In this document: piece after piece, positions 30,401-41,863 of the stretch
Layout of the letters: each line of letters opens with the position of its first letter
Position numbering within the stretch: position 1 is the first letter of the stretch
DNA from: Gloeopeniophorella convolvens
Lineage: Eukaryota > Basidiomycota > Agaricomycetes > Russulales
Length of the DNA: 64,000 nucleotides
Assembly (NCBI GenBank): GCA_022496205.1
Contig: WTXD01000059.1
Coordinates: 62,001-126,000, forward strand
Reading direction: 5' to 3'
The notes under the pieces: generated by a model
What the model saw: the letters and a program-made list of their open reading frames with translations, nothing else
Database searches by the model: none
Told to the model about the DNA's origin: nothing
Made by a program: the position numbers and the translations under genes

Positions 30401-33400
30401 CGCCGAACATCTGCACCACCTCGGGGTTCTCGACGCGGTAGAGCAGCTTGATCGCCTTGGCGTAATTCATCATACCGGAGACGGTGCGATATAGGGTCTG
30501 GAAGCGAAGTGAAGCCCAGATACGCGTGCGCAGAGTAAACTCGGGAGCAGCACTCTTGAAGCCGATGCAGTAGAATGGTAGGTCGTCCAGCTTCGATGAA
30601 CCCTTCTCGTCGCCGGGGAATGCACCATCGAACACCTCCGATTCCTGCGCAAGGATCTTGGTATCTTTGACGAAATTCTCCCATTCAATGGGATGCAACT
30701 GCTTCAGGTATTCGAGGAGGGTAACTCGGGTGTTCAGGTCGTTCTCCTTGATGATCTCACGCAACGACAGAAGGATCTAGCGCCACGCACGATGAGCGAA
30801 ATCTGTAGACAGCGCGAGAAGGAAAGTACGTACCTTTTCGTTGTAGTGCGGAGTCAGGACCGTGAACGTAGGCATAGCATCCACCGGGAGCGCCTCGGGG
30901 AGCGACGTGGTAAGCGACTGAGCAAAGAACGAGATGCGACGCTCCGCCTCCGATCCGGGTGGGAAGAAGGTGCCCTTCGAACCCTTGTCAGTCTGCGCGA
31001 CGAAGAATGGCGGGGCACGGAGGCTACGACGACCGTCAGGGGTATCGATTTGGTGGTAAAGAAGCTTCTGAACGTGGTCGATGGATAAGAGATGTTCACG
31101 GTACATGGAGATGATGATGGCATTCCAGATCTGAGAAACCAAGACCTAGGGGAACATCTTTCAGCGTGCGATAGTATAGAACGAGCCAACAGAACTCACC
31201 TTCGGCTTGTATCGAACTTCCAGATCCGACGTAGCGAGGATCTTGGAGTATATGCGCTTCGGGAGCCGGGCGAAGATGTCTCTCCAGGGCGTCCAGATCG
31301 ACAGCCCAAGCATGAAGGAACGTGCGATGGAGTACACAGTATTCCAAATGATGTACCAGAGGAACGTATCCAAGAAGAAGAGCACAAGATCCATGATGTA
31401 CATGATCGTGAGCGTGAAGATGGCCTGATTGCTGCAGAGACCGCTGCCGAACAGCTTTTCGTGGCAGTTCTGGATCTTCATGCCTGCCATCGCGCGGATG
31501 GGGTCGCGGAAGGAAAGGGTAAGGAAGAAGTACGACTCGGTGAACTTGCACCCGAAGACCAGGAACCACAGGAGTAAGCTTGCGAAACGTGCTTGGGCAT
31601 GCAAGGCGGGATAGCTAGCTGTGAAAGTCTGCGAAGCAAGGTACTTCCGCGACTTGCTGGCGACACGATCACCAAACATGCGGCCGGACGGCATGATACC
31701 GAAGAGCAAGGTAGCAGCAACCGCGATGAAGAACTGGACGATACCGAGGATCAACGCCAAGGACCCGCCGCCACCAGGTTGGTTCTCAACAATGGCAATA
31801 TAGAACGTGGGGCCAGCGGTAAGGCCGAGCGTGACGAACAGGAAGAGCAACCGACGGGTGAGATGAGACGTGTTATTCCAGGTGGTCGGGATGTACGTGA
31901 ACTCTGCGAGTGTGGCGAGGATCATGATGATCGTTGCGACGGCACCTCCGAGCGCAGTGGCGGTCCATGTCATAGCAGCTGAGTGGCCACGCTTGGGCTG
32001 GTAGACGGTCGGAGAGTTGTGTGCAGTGTAGAACCAGAACAAGGATATGTGAATGACCCATATGCGGTTGAAGTTGACGAGCAGGTGACCGAAAGAACGC
32101 TTCTCGTAGTACGTCTTGAAAAACGCGCGGTTCCAGTCAATGCGGTCGAAGCGCATGAAACGCTGCGCAGGTGGAATATCCACGAGACGTGTCTGACAAA
32201 GCAGAAATGAGTCAGGCGCTAGCTCGGTCCGAAGAGTCGTCAGACGAGGGTACCTTGTCCGTAAGCACGATGCGAGCGATGCCTTCCGGATACCAGAACA
32301 ACTGGTTCACATCATCGTAACCAATGATGCGATCGTGGTCCCTTTCTCGCCGTACAAACTTGCCGTCCACAGCTTCATAGCCTTGGTCGCGGATAAAGCG
32401 GTATAGTGGTTTGATTACCGCGCGGAGGTAGAGGCCCTCGGGCACGGGATCAACGCGGTTCTGGCACTCGGGCGAGCGGTAGTAGTCGTCCGCACACTTG
32501 AAGATGAAGCAGAGGCACTCTGGGACAAATCGGACCTGAGCGGCCTCACCCCAACAGAGGAGGTAGAGGGCGATCTGGCGCATGCGGTCGTACTGGGACA
32601 TGCTGTTCATGGCCTGCCGCCACCGTTCGAGTGCACTGCCCAGCGACTTCTCTGAGGTGTTACGTCCTCCACCCCGTTTCGAGCGGAGACGCTGGAGGCC
32701 CGGGTTTTGGGTGTGGCCAACAGCATCATCGAGATCAAGCTGGGCGGCGAAGTACCACTTGCGGTAGTTGGCGTGCTGTCCACCAATGTAATCCGCGTGA
32801 AGGGTGAGTAGCGCCTGGTTTGGCGACATGCGTGACGCGCGACTGTCAAGTAGCTGCATGGTGAAATCAAACTGCCATATTTGTGAGTAAAAGGTGCTGA
32901 GCGCTCCGTCGCGAAGCATATAGGACGTACCATGTTCCGCATCGAGTCCCTTTGGAACCCAAACTTCTGCTGAAGGTCGAGGAAGATATCCTCGATCTCC
33001 TCCTTTGACAGGGGAATGGCACGTTCGGCGCCCCATGCAGGATAAGGCTCGCGGCCACCACCGTATTGAGTCGCTCCAAAATCGCCCAGGGTTGGCGCCG
33101 AAGAGCGGCCACCGTTGAGGGACTCTGCTGATGGTACGAAGTGGGGCTGGGGATACACGTCGTGATCTGAGTCAGTGTCTGGGGGACCTAGAAAGGAGTG
33201 GTTGTGTGGGATGTCAGTAGAGGCGCCGATGGCGGGTGGTGGGAACGACGAGGACGACTGACCATATGGGTCAGGGTGGTCGTAGTCATTCAGACCGGCG
33301 GCACTGCCCTCTGAGCCATAGGCATCTCTGTGATAGGTCTCGGAGACCTCCATGTCGTTGTCATAATACTGCCTGCCGTTGAAAGGATCGTTCATGTCGG

Positions 33401-33458
33401 CAGGAGGGGAGGGAGACGGGTAGCCCTCATGGCTGCGCGACTGGTGGCGAGCAGCCAT
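27468..33458 (-). CDS. FKS1: beta-1,3-glucan synthase catalytic subunit (1790 aa, 12 exons)
   Basis: This plasma-membrane enzyme makes the main cell-wall glucan from UDP-glucose, with Rho1 as regulator. Exons (minus): 33458-32931, 32871-32254, 32192-31200, 31145-30834, 30776-29405, 29341-29162, 29108-28727, 28676-28214, 28160-27830, 27773-27700, 27646-27583, 27523-27468; the joined length is 5373 nt and all phases agree. The N terminus is polar and disordered (residues 1-140). The FKS1 N-terminal domain has [19 protein letters not shown]. The glucan synthase domain begins near [13 protein letters not shown] and contains the TPHYNEK and [13 protein letters not shown] regions. Many membrane helices flank it. 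The segment equivalent to yeast echinocandin hot spot 1 reads FLTLSFRDP. The last exons encode helix [14 protein letters not shown] and the tail CSLCNQL. Length is normal for the family. Confidence 0.96.
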
Positions 33459-34995
33459 TGCGAGGAGAGGAGAGGAGGGAGGGAGAAGGAGGAGGGCGGG
33501 GCAGCTAGAGTGCCTGTGTCGTGGACGTCGTCGTCGTCGTCGTGGAGGTGAGGAAAAGGCGAGGGCGCTCAGGCCCAGGGCTGGGCGTGTGTTGTTTGAA
33601 CCGAATGCGTCACAGAACCGCCCGGCAAGCCCCGGGCTCCAATCCCCCCCGTTATTCACAGCCCGTGAATTGGGTCATCTCATGACCCTCTTTTCCATTC
33701 CCTCTGATTTTTCGTTGCGCGGCGTCGACGTGGCACGTTTATTAGCCCTTCGAGGCGGAAAGTTGCCCCTTGTGACCCCCAGGTCGCTGGCAACCCTGCT
33801 CACTCGCGCAGACCACCAGATGAGACCGGAATCGCGACGTCATCAAAATCACTCCACATATGTAACACCGTTTTATTTTCAGGTCCTTGTCGGCCGGCAG
33901 GAAGCTCAGGCGTATCGTTTCTCATCGGCGGCCCTCCCGTCACGGACGCACGCACAGCATGTGCACTCGGGCTGGACTCCCTGCTGCCTGTCGCGTTCTG
34001 CTCTTGGCGTTGGTCTTGGCTGTGTACACGATTTCCGGATCTGGCATTGACGGTTACAGTGGCGGCTTTCTAGCGCAAACCCTCATACAACCGCTGCCCG
34101 GTCATCGCTGCGCAGCAGCACGCAATGCTGTCCCTAATTATCTGTGTAAAACCGGTACAGATGCTTTCGGCTCTAGCCTCACATGCTAATGCCGCCGGGG
34201 GCCCACCGATCACGTCCACGAGACGGGCCTGGTGCGCGCGGTTGAGGACAGTGTTGGTACTTACATAGGGCTCGCAATGGCAGTCGCGCGCTGCATTCTC
34301 ACCATCGTAACTGAGACGCAGCTCGCGATCATTTGTTGCTAGCGCTCGCACCTTACCAGTACGGCATCGAGTCGATGGCCGCACCGTTACATGTTACACC
34401 GGGAGAACCTGGCCGTGTGGCATTCAATGTACCTCGCGGCTCCACTTTATGTCGGTGTTCTTTTCCCGTGAACCCGGTTACAATCGCCTCTGACGTACAT
34501 GCTGGACTCAGCCTCTCTGATATTCGGGCTGAAATGCACTGTTGCGAAGTAGGCTATCTCTCATATTTCTCCAAGATTCTTCCAGATATTTGATAACGAG
34601 CACTCGGATGCTGAGACACGCGGCTCAAAGATCGCAGATAGAAAGCTCTGGCTGATACCGTGCTACTGTAGCTAATCCTCGTGGTACGAGATATGCCAAC
34701 GGGCCATAGATACACCAACCGTGCCTATATGTATATGTAGATAGATGTGAAAAATTCTGCTCGCGTCGCCCTGGGAGTATTAATACAACCTTCGTCCTTG
34801 CTCGCACTGCATAAACCAACGACATCCCTCAAATCGAGAAGATAAAACGCATACCACACCATCAACGGGAGTGCCACCGTCCCGCCCAATGCCTAAAAAC
34901 GGCATAGGCCAGAGCAGCGGCCACCATCAGGGCTGGAATAACGATCCGCGCGCCCCACGCGGACGTCTCGTGCTCGACCTAGCATAACACCTTAA
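33459..34995. other. intergenic region, FKS1 upstream region
   Basis: About 1.5 kb. A (CGT)n-type stretch at 33525-33543 and a purine-rich plus strand (pyrimidine-rich in the sense direction of FKS1) lie just before the FKS1 start, as is common for strongly expressed fungal genes. A small plus-strand frame starting at 33959 has a signal-peptide-like N terminus but too little support to call. Confidence 0.45.
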
Positions 34996-35676
34996 CTATT
35001 CGTGCACGCAGGACGACAGGGAGGGACGTACGACAGACGTGAACGGGGACAAGATCGGAATCGTGTAGTGGTGCGTCGGTCCCTTGTGCGGCTGCAGCAC
35101 AGCGTGATTGCGCGACGCGACGAGATAGAGCAGGGTTGCGCTGAGCGCAGCGATGCAGCACATCTGCCAACCCACGAAGCTGAGACGCGACATCGCCCTC
35201 TGCAGCAGACGACACGCACCACCAGCCGCTCCATCTTTGCCTGCTGCGCTTCATGCACGCGCCGTAGCTCCGTGAATTCGTTCTATGCAACAAGAGCACG
35301 TCGGTCAGAGAGGCCATATACAGCACGGTAGCCCTAGACGCACCGCGTGCTTTGCGTCTTCTCCCCGTAGCTCCTGCGTGTGCCGCCGCCGCTCGTCGAG
35401 GCGCGTCTCAGCGGCGAGCGCGCGCGCCGCCCAATACCGCGCGTCGAAGGTGTCTGGCACTGGCGCGGTTGCTGCGCCGTCGACGATGCCCGAGTCGGGC
35501 CGCTTCGCTACTGCCACCAGCGATTCTTGTGCATAGTACAACGTCTTAGAGACTGCTTGTGGGGGCATGGCAGCTTTGCTGGTCGAAAAGGCCGCTGCTG
35601 ATGCCGCGGCGGTATTCATCGACGGTGGTCGGGAAGGATAGGACGCGTCCGGTCGAGGTTTTCTCAGTTTGTTCAT
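34996..35676 (-). CDS. small coiled-coil protein with one C-terminal membrane segment, frame uncertain
   Basis: Exon 1 (35676-35344) encodes MNKLRKPRPDASYPS... through FDARYWAARALAAETRLDERR. The intron 35343-35283 (GTGCGT...CATAG) joins in phase to NEFTELRRVHEAQQAKMERLV, a coiled-coil-like stretch. Downstream, one frame over, stands WQMCCIAALSATLLYLVASR, a good membrane helix, and the frame ends at 34996. The two parts could only be linked by an implausible 20-23-nt intron or by an indel near 35215. The design (helical domain, coiled coil, tail membrane segment) recalls uncharacterised basidiomycete proteins; I know of no function. Confidence 0.45.
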
Positions 35677-36529
35677 TGTCTTGAACGCGTGTCACAGAAC
35701 ACGGGCTCTGTAGCCTAGTCCGCGAGGTAATTGCGAAGGTCCTTGGGATGACTCTGGTGAAAGACAACTTCAGCGTCCACTGCACCCGAGCGTTCTGCCT
35801 CGTGTGCCGCCGGGTGCCCAATGCTATGCACCCAATCGTGGTGAGCCCTCTGCTGTCTGAGATGAGCTGGATCGTTTAGGCACGCATATATGTATGGAGC
35901 GAACACTGAGGACACACCGTATATATGGCCGCTGCAATAGTCGCGTTCTCATCACTCCGATTGGAAGCAAAGTTTGCCAGGTGTCCAGTTGGCGCTGCAG
36001 TGGTTGGAGGCGGCCAGGCAGCGGCCAAGCGAACTTCCCGCGCCTTCAACTCGAACCGCGACGACTCTCATTTTTTGTCCATCCACGGACAGTGCCCAAC
36101 GGGTGCCCAACAGCACCCAAGGCTGGTTACATACATAAACAGTCTCCGTCGTGCTTGACAGTGCTCACATTCTGAATTTGGTGTTCCGAGTCATTCTCGT
36201 GAGCCCTGCCGGCTCGCCGTAGTCGCGGACGACCCTCCGACTCGTGCGATGCTTTACGTGAAAATATGTTCTTGATCTCGAGAAGTTCAGCAGCCTGTGT
36301 CTGGTGCCACCGTGTTCTACATATGATGCGCCGACGCCACTGAAGGAGATGATGTTCTGGCGATTTCAGCGCTTCAGTCGGTGTGATATTTCAACGAGGT
36401 TATCGATTATCCGTCGGTTTGTCCAACCTTCTGTCAGATTTGAACGCTCCACCGCACTGTCCGGTATGTCGCACCCTTCTGGTGCCTATAAATTATGCTG
36501 ATAACACGACAAGGATATAGGGATATCGC
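35677..36529. other. intergenic region, nothing recognised
   Basis: Open frames are short and show no domain. It leads into a zone of gene relics. Confidence 0.4.
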
Positions 36530-36801
36530 GGCGATACTTCGGTCTCGTTCCGATTCTCGGGCACTCTCCCGCCGTCCTCGACGCAATCGCGAACCAGACC
36601 ACTAGATACAGACTCTATGATTGGTGAGACGCTGAGCCCGTTGCAACAGCAGCTCCTACTCTATGCGTGAACTATGCGCTGTTCGATAAATCGTTGGAGA
36701 CTCTACGGGGTGAACAAGGGTGAACATGCAGAAGTTGCGTGCGATCAAAGCAGCGGTCGATCCGCATGATGACTCATAGGTCTCATTGGCCAACTTTTAG
36801 C
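36530..36801 (+). pseudogene. relic of a berberine-bridge-type oxidoreductase gene (C-terminal pieces)
   Basis: The translated stretch HSPAVLDAIANQT at 36562-36600 matches YSPAVLDAIANQT of the intact gene at 16230-18191. About 40 bases later, CVNYALFDKSLETLRG and LRAIKAAVDPH match YVNYALFDTPLETMYG and LHSIKKSVDPH. The roughly 75 residues expected between the two blocks are missing, and stop codons and frame changes interrupt the rest. It is a decayed copy of that family, not a live gene. Confidence 0.75.
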
Positions 36802-36900
36802 GGTGTTCCGAACGTTCATGTTGGCATTCGTGTCTTGCCGAAGCAGCAGCTTGACGACGTCGACTTGCCCTTTACCTGATGCTCGATGTAAAGCTGTGGC
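36802..36900 (-). pseudogene. relic of an ankyrin repeat
   Basis: On the minus strand one unit reads TALHRASGKGQVDVVKLLLR followed by QDTNANMNVRN, a near-consensus ankyrin repeat. Stops and loss of similarity on both sides leave only this unit. It lies directly beside the oxidoreductase relic, so the zone appears to collect gene debris. Confidence 0.6.
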
Positions 36901-38020
36901 CGAAGGTGGTCGCGTTGCCGATGGCTACCGACTTTGTGTGGAGTTCTCGCGTGACGTTCCACTAGAGTCTGGCGGGCACGAACTGGGCGTTACGACTTGT
37001 CCATTAGTGCACCATTTGGCACTTGGTCTGAATACTCAATGCATTTTTCTGCTCAATATTCGAAGAATTAGCCCCAGCCACACATTCCTATCGACCACCA
37101 CCTACTCTGAATCGTGAATGCGTCGTGCGCCGGCAGATCGTCTCGACCTCAATCCTTCCGGATTTCTGAGGTCGAGCCAGGCTCCCGTTGCACTCCTCGG
37201 CTTCGGTGTGTATATTCGGATGTGGTGTTTTGCACAAGAGCATGCTATTGAAGTCTACTGAGCACGTAAGTTAGGTCATGTGGCCGTGTCGTGGCGTTTT
37301 CATGACATGCAACGTAAGGTCCAGTGGAAGGAAGGCGTAAAACCTGTCGAGAAGGTCATGTCTTTTGTGTCCCCAACCAAACAGTCACCGGTCGCTGTTC
37401 AGGCAAGCAAAGCAAGCTGTCCGCCAGAGCCCCCGTGTTGAAACTGGGAGCGTGATCAAGAGTTACTTAGTTGCCAGTCGGCCCGGCAAGACCTGAAAAG
37501 TGAGCTGCATCAAAGCTGCATGCCAGTGAATGCAACACGGGCCGCGGCTCCGATCGCGAACTTCGGACGAAAGATGGACAGGGTTCTGTCGGCACAGTCT
37601 GGTACGGTAGCCTGGGCGTTGGCTGGATGGTGATGGATTGCTGATGATGTTGCTTCTGAGTTCTGACACAGCTTCTCAAGTAGAGGATGCGTGTGGGCGT
37701 CATGGCGTGCGTGCGTCAACTGTGTTCGCCGCGGGGCGGAGAGTCGACATACTGACGAATGCGCCCCTGCAGGGTTCCGCGCGGAAGGATTCGATGGATG
37801 GAGAAAGGGCGGGGCGTGCCGTCGAGCTTCGAGGCCCGGATGCAAACATGGAAATGCGACTACGGGAAAACGCTAAATTGCAGAAACTGTCACGTCGTGC
37901 CTCCTATACCTATATCGTCCTGATCCCGCGTTACTCTCTTCGTATCTCTCCATCTCCCCTCTCTCGTCCTCCCTCAACCTGTTCACACTCTCTCACCGAC
38001 TCTGAGGGCGCATCGCTTTC
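36901..38020. other. intergenic region, upstream of the Zn2Cys6 gene
   Basis: No gene is seen. The 100 bases before the start at 38021 are rich in CT tracts, as is usual for fungal promoters and leaders. Confidence 0.45.
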
Positions 38021-41000
38021 ATGCCGCCTCGCCCTGTGCACCCGGAGGCCACTGATTCTGCAAGCGCCATCCGATCCCGGGAGCAGGAGTGGAAACGGTC
38101 TCGCGGCGCCATTGCTTGCGCAGAATGCCGGCGGTTCGTCTCATATACGCGCCTTCCCTTGTCCATTACCCTCAAGTCTTTTCTGAAATTTTAGTCTCAA
38201 GCTGAAATGTGACAAGAGTGTCCCTTGCGCGTCGTGCAAACGTAGAGGTTGCGCTTCCATCTGTCCCAATGGTGAGCCTCCACTTTGATCAGCCGTGCCG
38301 CTCTTCAGTCCCATCGGGAGGAGGGGGTTTAGTTGTTGAAGCTGCTACATTTCTTGCCCAAGCCTCATTGCAGCGTGCTCGAACGCCGGCATGGCCATGC
38401 TTTTCGCCGCTGGCGCGCATGCATGCTATCTTCCCAATATGTATGCGTTGATATTGTGTTCGCCTCCCGCGTCTTTCGTGCACATGTAAAATGTGTCAAC
38501 CAGCGCGTATTCATACACCTTTGCCCCTTGTTAGGAAGTCTCGTCACCGGTCAGGGGACACGGTACGCATATACTTGACTTCTCTGTTTCGGACCTCTGA
38601 CCTTCGCTTTCAGGTTCGTCCTCGCAGATACCGATCGTCTGCACAACAAGATTACGGACATGAGCGATCGCATCCGTCAGCTCGAAGACGCTCTCGCCGT
38701 CTCTCACTTCAGCATTTCACGCGATCCCCATCCTTTGCTCCAGCGTGACCTCCTCAAAATCAAGTCCATCATTGATTTGCATTCTGCCGCCGCACAGAAA
38801 GGCGACAGCGAAGGAGCGGACGAGCGCGATGCTAGCCAGACGCTTGATGTATTCGGCACCTTGGCCCTTCGAGATGACGGGGGTTCCACATTTTATGGAC
38901 GATCAGCAGGCCAGGAGGTGAGTCTCGCCTTGACTCGTCTATCCCCGCCCTCATTTCAGCGTCCCAGAGCCTACTCCTTGTAAGATGGGTCTAATACGCA
39001 CGATCACTGTGTCCTCACCATGCATCTACCAGAACGAGCAAGATTCGCCCACGAACTCTCCGTCGCCCGGTGGCGGTGGCGGCGAAGCCTCAAATTCTTC
39101 AGTCTCCAGCGGCGCATCACCTGGCCTTCCTAGGTCCATACTCGAGGTTTCCTCTGCATTCCCGGAAGCCTCCATACGCCTCCCTCTATATGCGCTCGAA
39201 GCATATCTTCCCCCGTGGTCCCGCGCTTCTCAGCTTTGCACATTATACGTGGAGCAAGCTCCCTGGTTCTTCGGCGCTGTCAAAGAGCGCCAGCTCCAAG
39301 AGGAACTCCTCCCTTTATACTACGTCGAAGCTCGCCCGCCCAACGCTCCTTACCCTGCTGCCCCAACAGCTCACGATCTTGCCCTCTTATTCGTGGTATT
39401 TTGTTTTGGTGCATTGACAGACGACGCACTTCCACCCGCACCTGCGAACGCAGATTCAGAGCGCTTCCATATTCTCACTCGTGCGGCGCTTGCGCTAGTG
39501 CCACCAACAGACCGTCCGCCGAGCGTAACCACAGTGCAGACGCTAAGTACGTTAGCGATATATCAAGGCCTTGTTGCGAACGAACACAGCATCGAGAGTA
39601 CTTGGGCACTCATGGGACTGGCGACCAAGTTGGCGCAGAGTGTGCGTACCCCCGTTTCCGCTCGAGGTTTGAGACAAGGACTTACGTGAGGACCGGCAGC
39701 TTGGGCTTCGTTAGTCTGCCCATACTCGTCTTAGGCTCTGTCATCTGATAGCATCTATGCAGATCGAGACTGTGCCAGATGGAACCTCACCCCTTCCGAG
39801 ACCCAGAAGCGTCGTGCGCTATTTTGGGAGCTCTTCATCACAGATTGCTGGCAGGTAGGAGACCTTACCACATCAAACGTGCTCGTTCTTACGCCCTTCA
39901 TACACCATCAAGAGTCTTGCAACCGGCCGCTTACCGACGTTCTCTTTGCCCTTCGTTGACTGCGAACTTCCGCAAGACCTCGAACAGCTAATGACCGCCA
40001 ACGGCACACCTGTCGCATCTTGTGGGTGCCTCGACATAGTCTTGCTCCTTGTCAGACCAGCTCACTGGTCCCTGCAGTCCCGCATTGGAAGGCCCAGTTT
40101 GGCAAGCAATGCGTTTCTGAGGTTGTGGCAGGCATCCTTACAGCTCGCCCGCCTAAATACTCCGTCATCATCGATCTTGATCGCAGGATCCGCGATATGG
40201 AACTTCCTCAGTACGCGCTCGAACCTCCACCCGATGGCGCGTCATTCTCGGTTGTGATGCAGCATTTCATGCCAAGTAATTACCACCACCTAAGTGAGTT
40301 CCGTGATGTAATCATCCGCTCGCCGTTGTTTATAGATGGCCATGCAGCATTACTCTACGTGCATCGTACCTTTCTCGCGCAGGGTCTGTGTGATCACCCA
40401 GTTGATCCGATGCGAGGCACCTACGCACCGTCCATTATGTCGGGGTATCGCTCCGCCTGTGAAATCCTATCGAACCTCCGCACCGCCTTCAACCTTTTTC
40501 CTGCTCGTGTGGCGAGGTTCTGGGTGTTGTGGACGCATGGCTTCTCCGCTGCGGTAAGTTTTATATACGGTGTCGCTACCCGCGCGAAACTAATCTCAGA
40601 AAAGGTGACGCTCGCCTTGGTCCCCGTGCGCGCACCACAGAGCAAGATGGCGAAAGGAGCCCTGACAGAGTTACAAGCAGCATACGAATTGTTCGATCGG
40701 GCAGCGCCATACGGCGGCCGTGCTGTGAAGATGCTCGTACGTCATTCTGGCATCGCATGTTGCAACATGAATTGATCCGATCTCTCTCATAGCCTGTTGT
40801 CCGGAGGCACCTCGAGAAGGCCACAGAGAGCTTCCATGCTGTACAAGCTTCCCTTGAGCCCTTCGCAGCACCCCAGAGAGATGAATTCGCCGTTTTCTCT
40901 GGAGCAACCTCCACCATACGCGCACCAGCTTCAGGATCGCCCTCATTGCGTCTCTCCCCGTCGGCACCGATGACCGAATCGTCACCGAGCCCATCTCAAC

Positions 41001-41593
41001 CGTTGTACGGAACATCACCCGGATCCTTTTCGCAGCCATCTCCGCCGAGTCAGCCCCCGCCGCCCCCGCTTCCGCCGTTGCAGTCGACGATCGCTGAACT
41101 CGATCAACCGCCACCGTGGAGCCAAGCCCATCCGGCGCTGGTAGATCAACTGGCAAGTTTCGAGGCGCAGATCGCACCATTACCTCCTGTCGCAGGGCAC
41201 GTGCGCACGTATGAGCTACAGTACGAATCTATGGCGCCGCAGACACCTCATACACCCCACACCCCCTACTCATATCCGACTCCTGCGAGCTCTACGAGTT
41301 CTTCCTCTCTCGCATATCATCCGCCGCAACACCAACCTCGCGAACAGCGGTACCCCGACAGCTCTATGCCCCTATCCGCAACACCCGATGAGATGAGCGC
41401 TGGCGCAGACCCGCGCTGGGCGGTGCCCCACACGGAGAGCCAGCATCACTTTGTGCGGCCGCGCTCCCCGCCCAGGGCATACGCAGGCGACCGTGTACTC
41501 CGGCAGAGCGGGGATCTCAGCCTCACGGAGGCGTGGTCACAGTTCATGATGCAGATGGACGTAGCACCGCCAGGCCCGCGTCCACCGTCTTAG
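38021..41593 (+). CDS. Zn(2)Cys(6) transcription factor with fungal-specific regulatory domain (about 898 aa, 11 exons)
   Basis: Exons: 38021-38133, 38195-38271, 38535-38562, 38614-38917, 39033-39639, 39763-39854, 39913-40021, 40078-40293, 40336-40553, 40605-40736, 40793-41593. The binuclear zinc cluster spans an intron and reads CAECRRLKLKCDKSVPC then ASCKRRGCASIC. A 28-nt exon joins SLVTGQGT to RFVLADTDRLHNKI, the usual linker and dimerisation coiled coil. The regulatory domain (Fungal_trans) runs from about LPLYALEAYLPPW through ALFWELFITDCWQ to FWVLWTHGFSAA. The C terminus is a Pro/Ser/Gln-rich tail of about 230 residues. The junction between exons 5 and 6 is the least certain: the consensus donor GTGCGT does not keep phase, a neighbouring GTGTGC does. 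Target genes are unknown. Confidence 0.88.
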
Positions 41594-41863
41594 AGAGACC
41601 GGCATGACGTGGAGTTTGTATGCGACACCTTTTCTTGCTCTGCTTGTTTTTGCGCTGTGTAGTTGTAAGGCACCATCTACTATAGTCTATCTGTTATTGC
41701 TACATTGTCAATGGGTATCGTTGTAGAATGTACACTCTACTACTTTCATCTACTACTTTCATCTAGGGTCGAACGTAGGTCACTTGGGTGGTCCGTAAGG
41801 TGGAACGGCGAGGCGAATACAGCGTCTATCGGCTGACTTTGTGGCTCCCTTGCGCAAGCTCGA

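Noticed and set aside
29937..30494. 185-codon plus-strand frame inside the FKS1 gene
   Set aside because: It lies opposite well-conserved glucan synthase exons and has no family resemblance.
40671..41180. 169-codon minus-strand frame opposite the transcription factor gene
   Set aside because: Shadow of coding exons; no domain.
41738..41768. Short tandem repeat of TCTACTACTTTCA after the transcription factor gene
   Set aside because: Only about two copies; a trivial microsatellite in the 3' flank.
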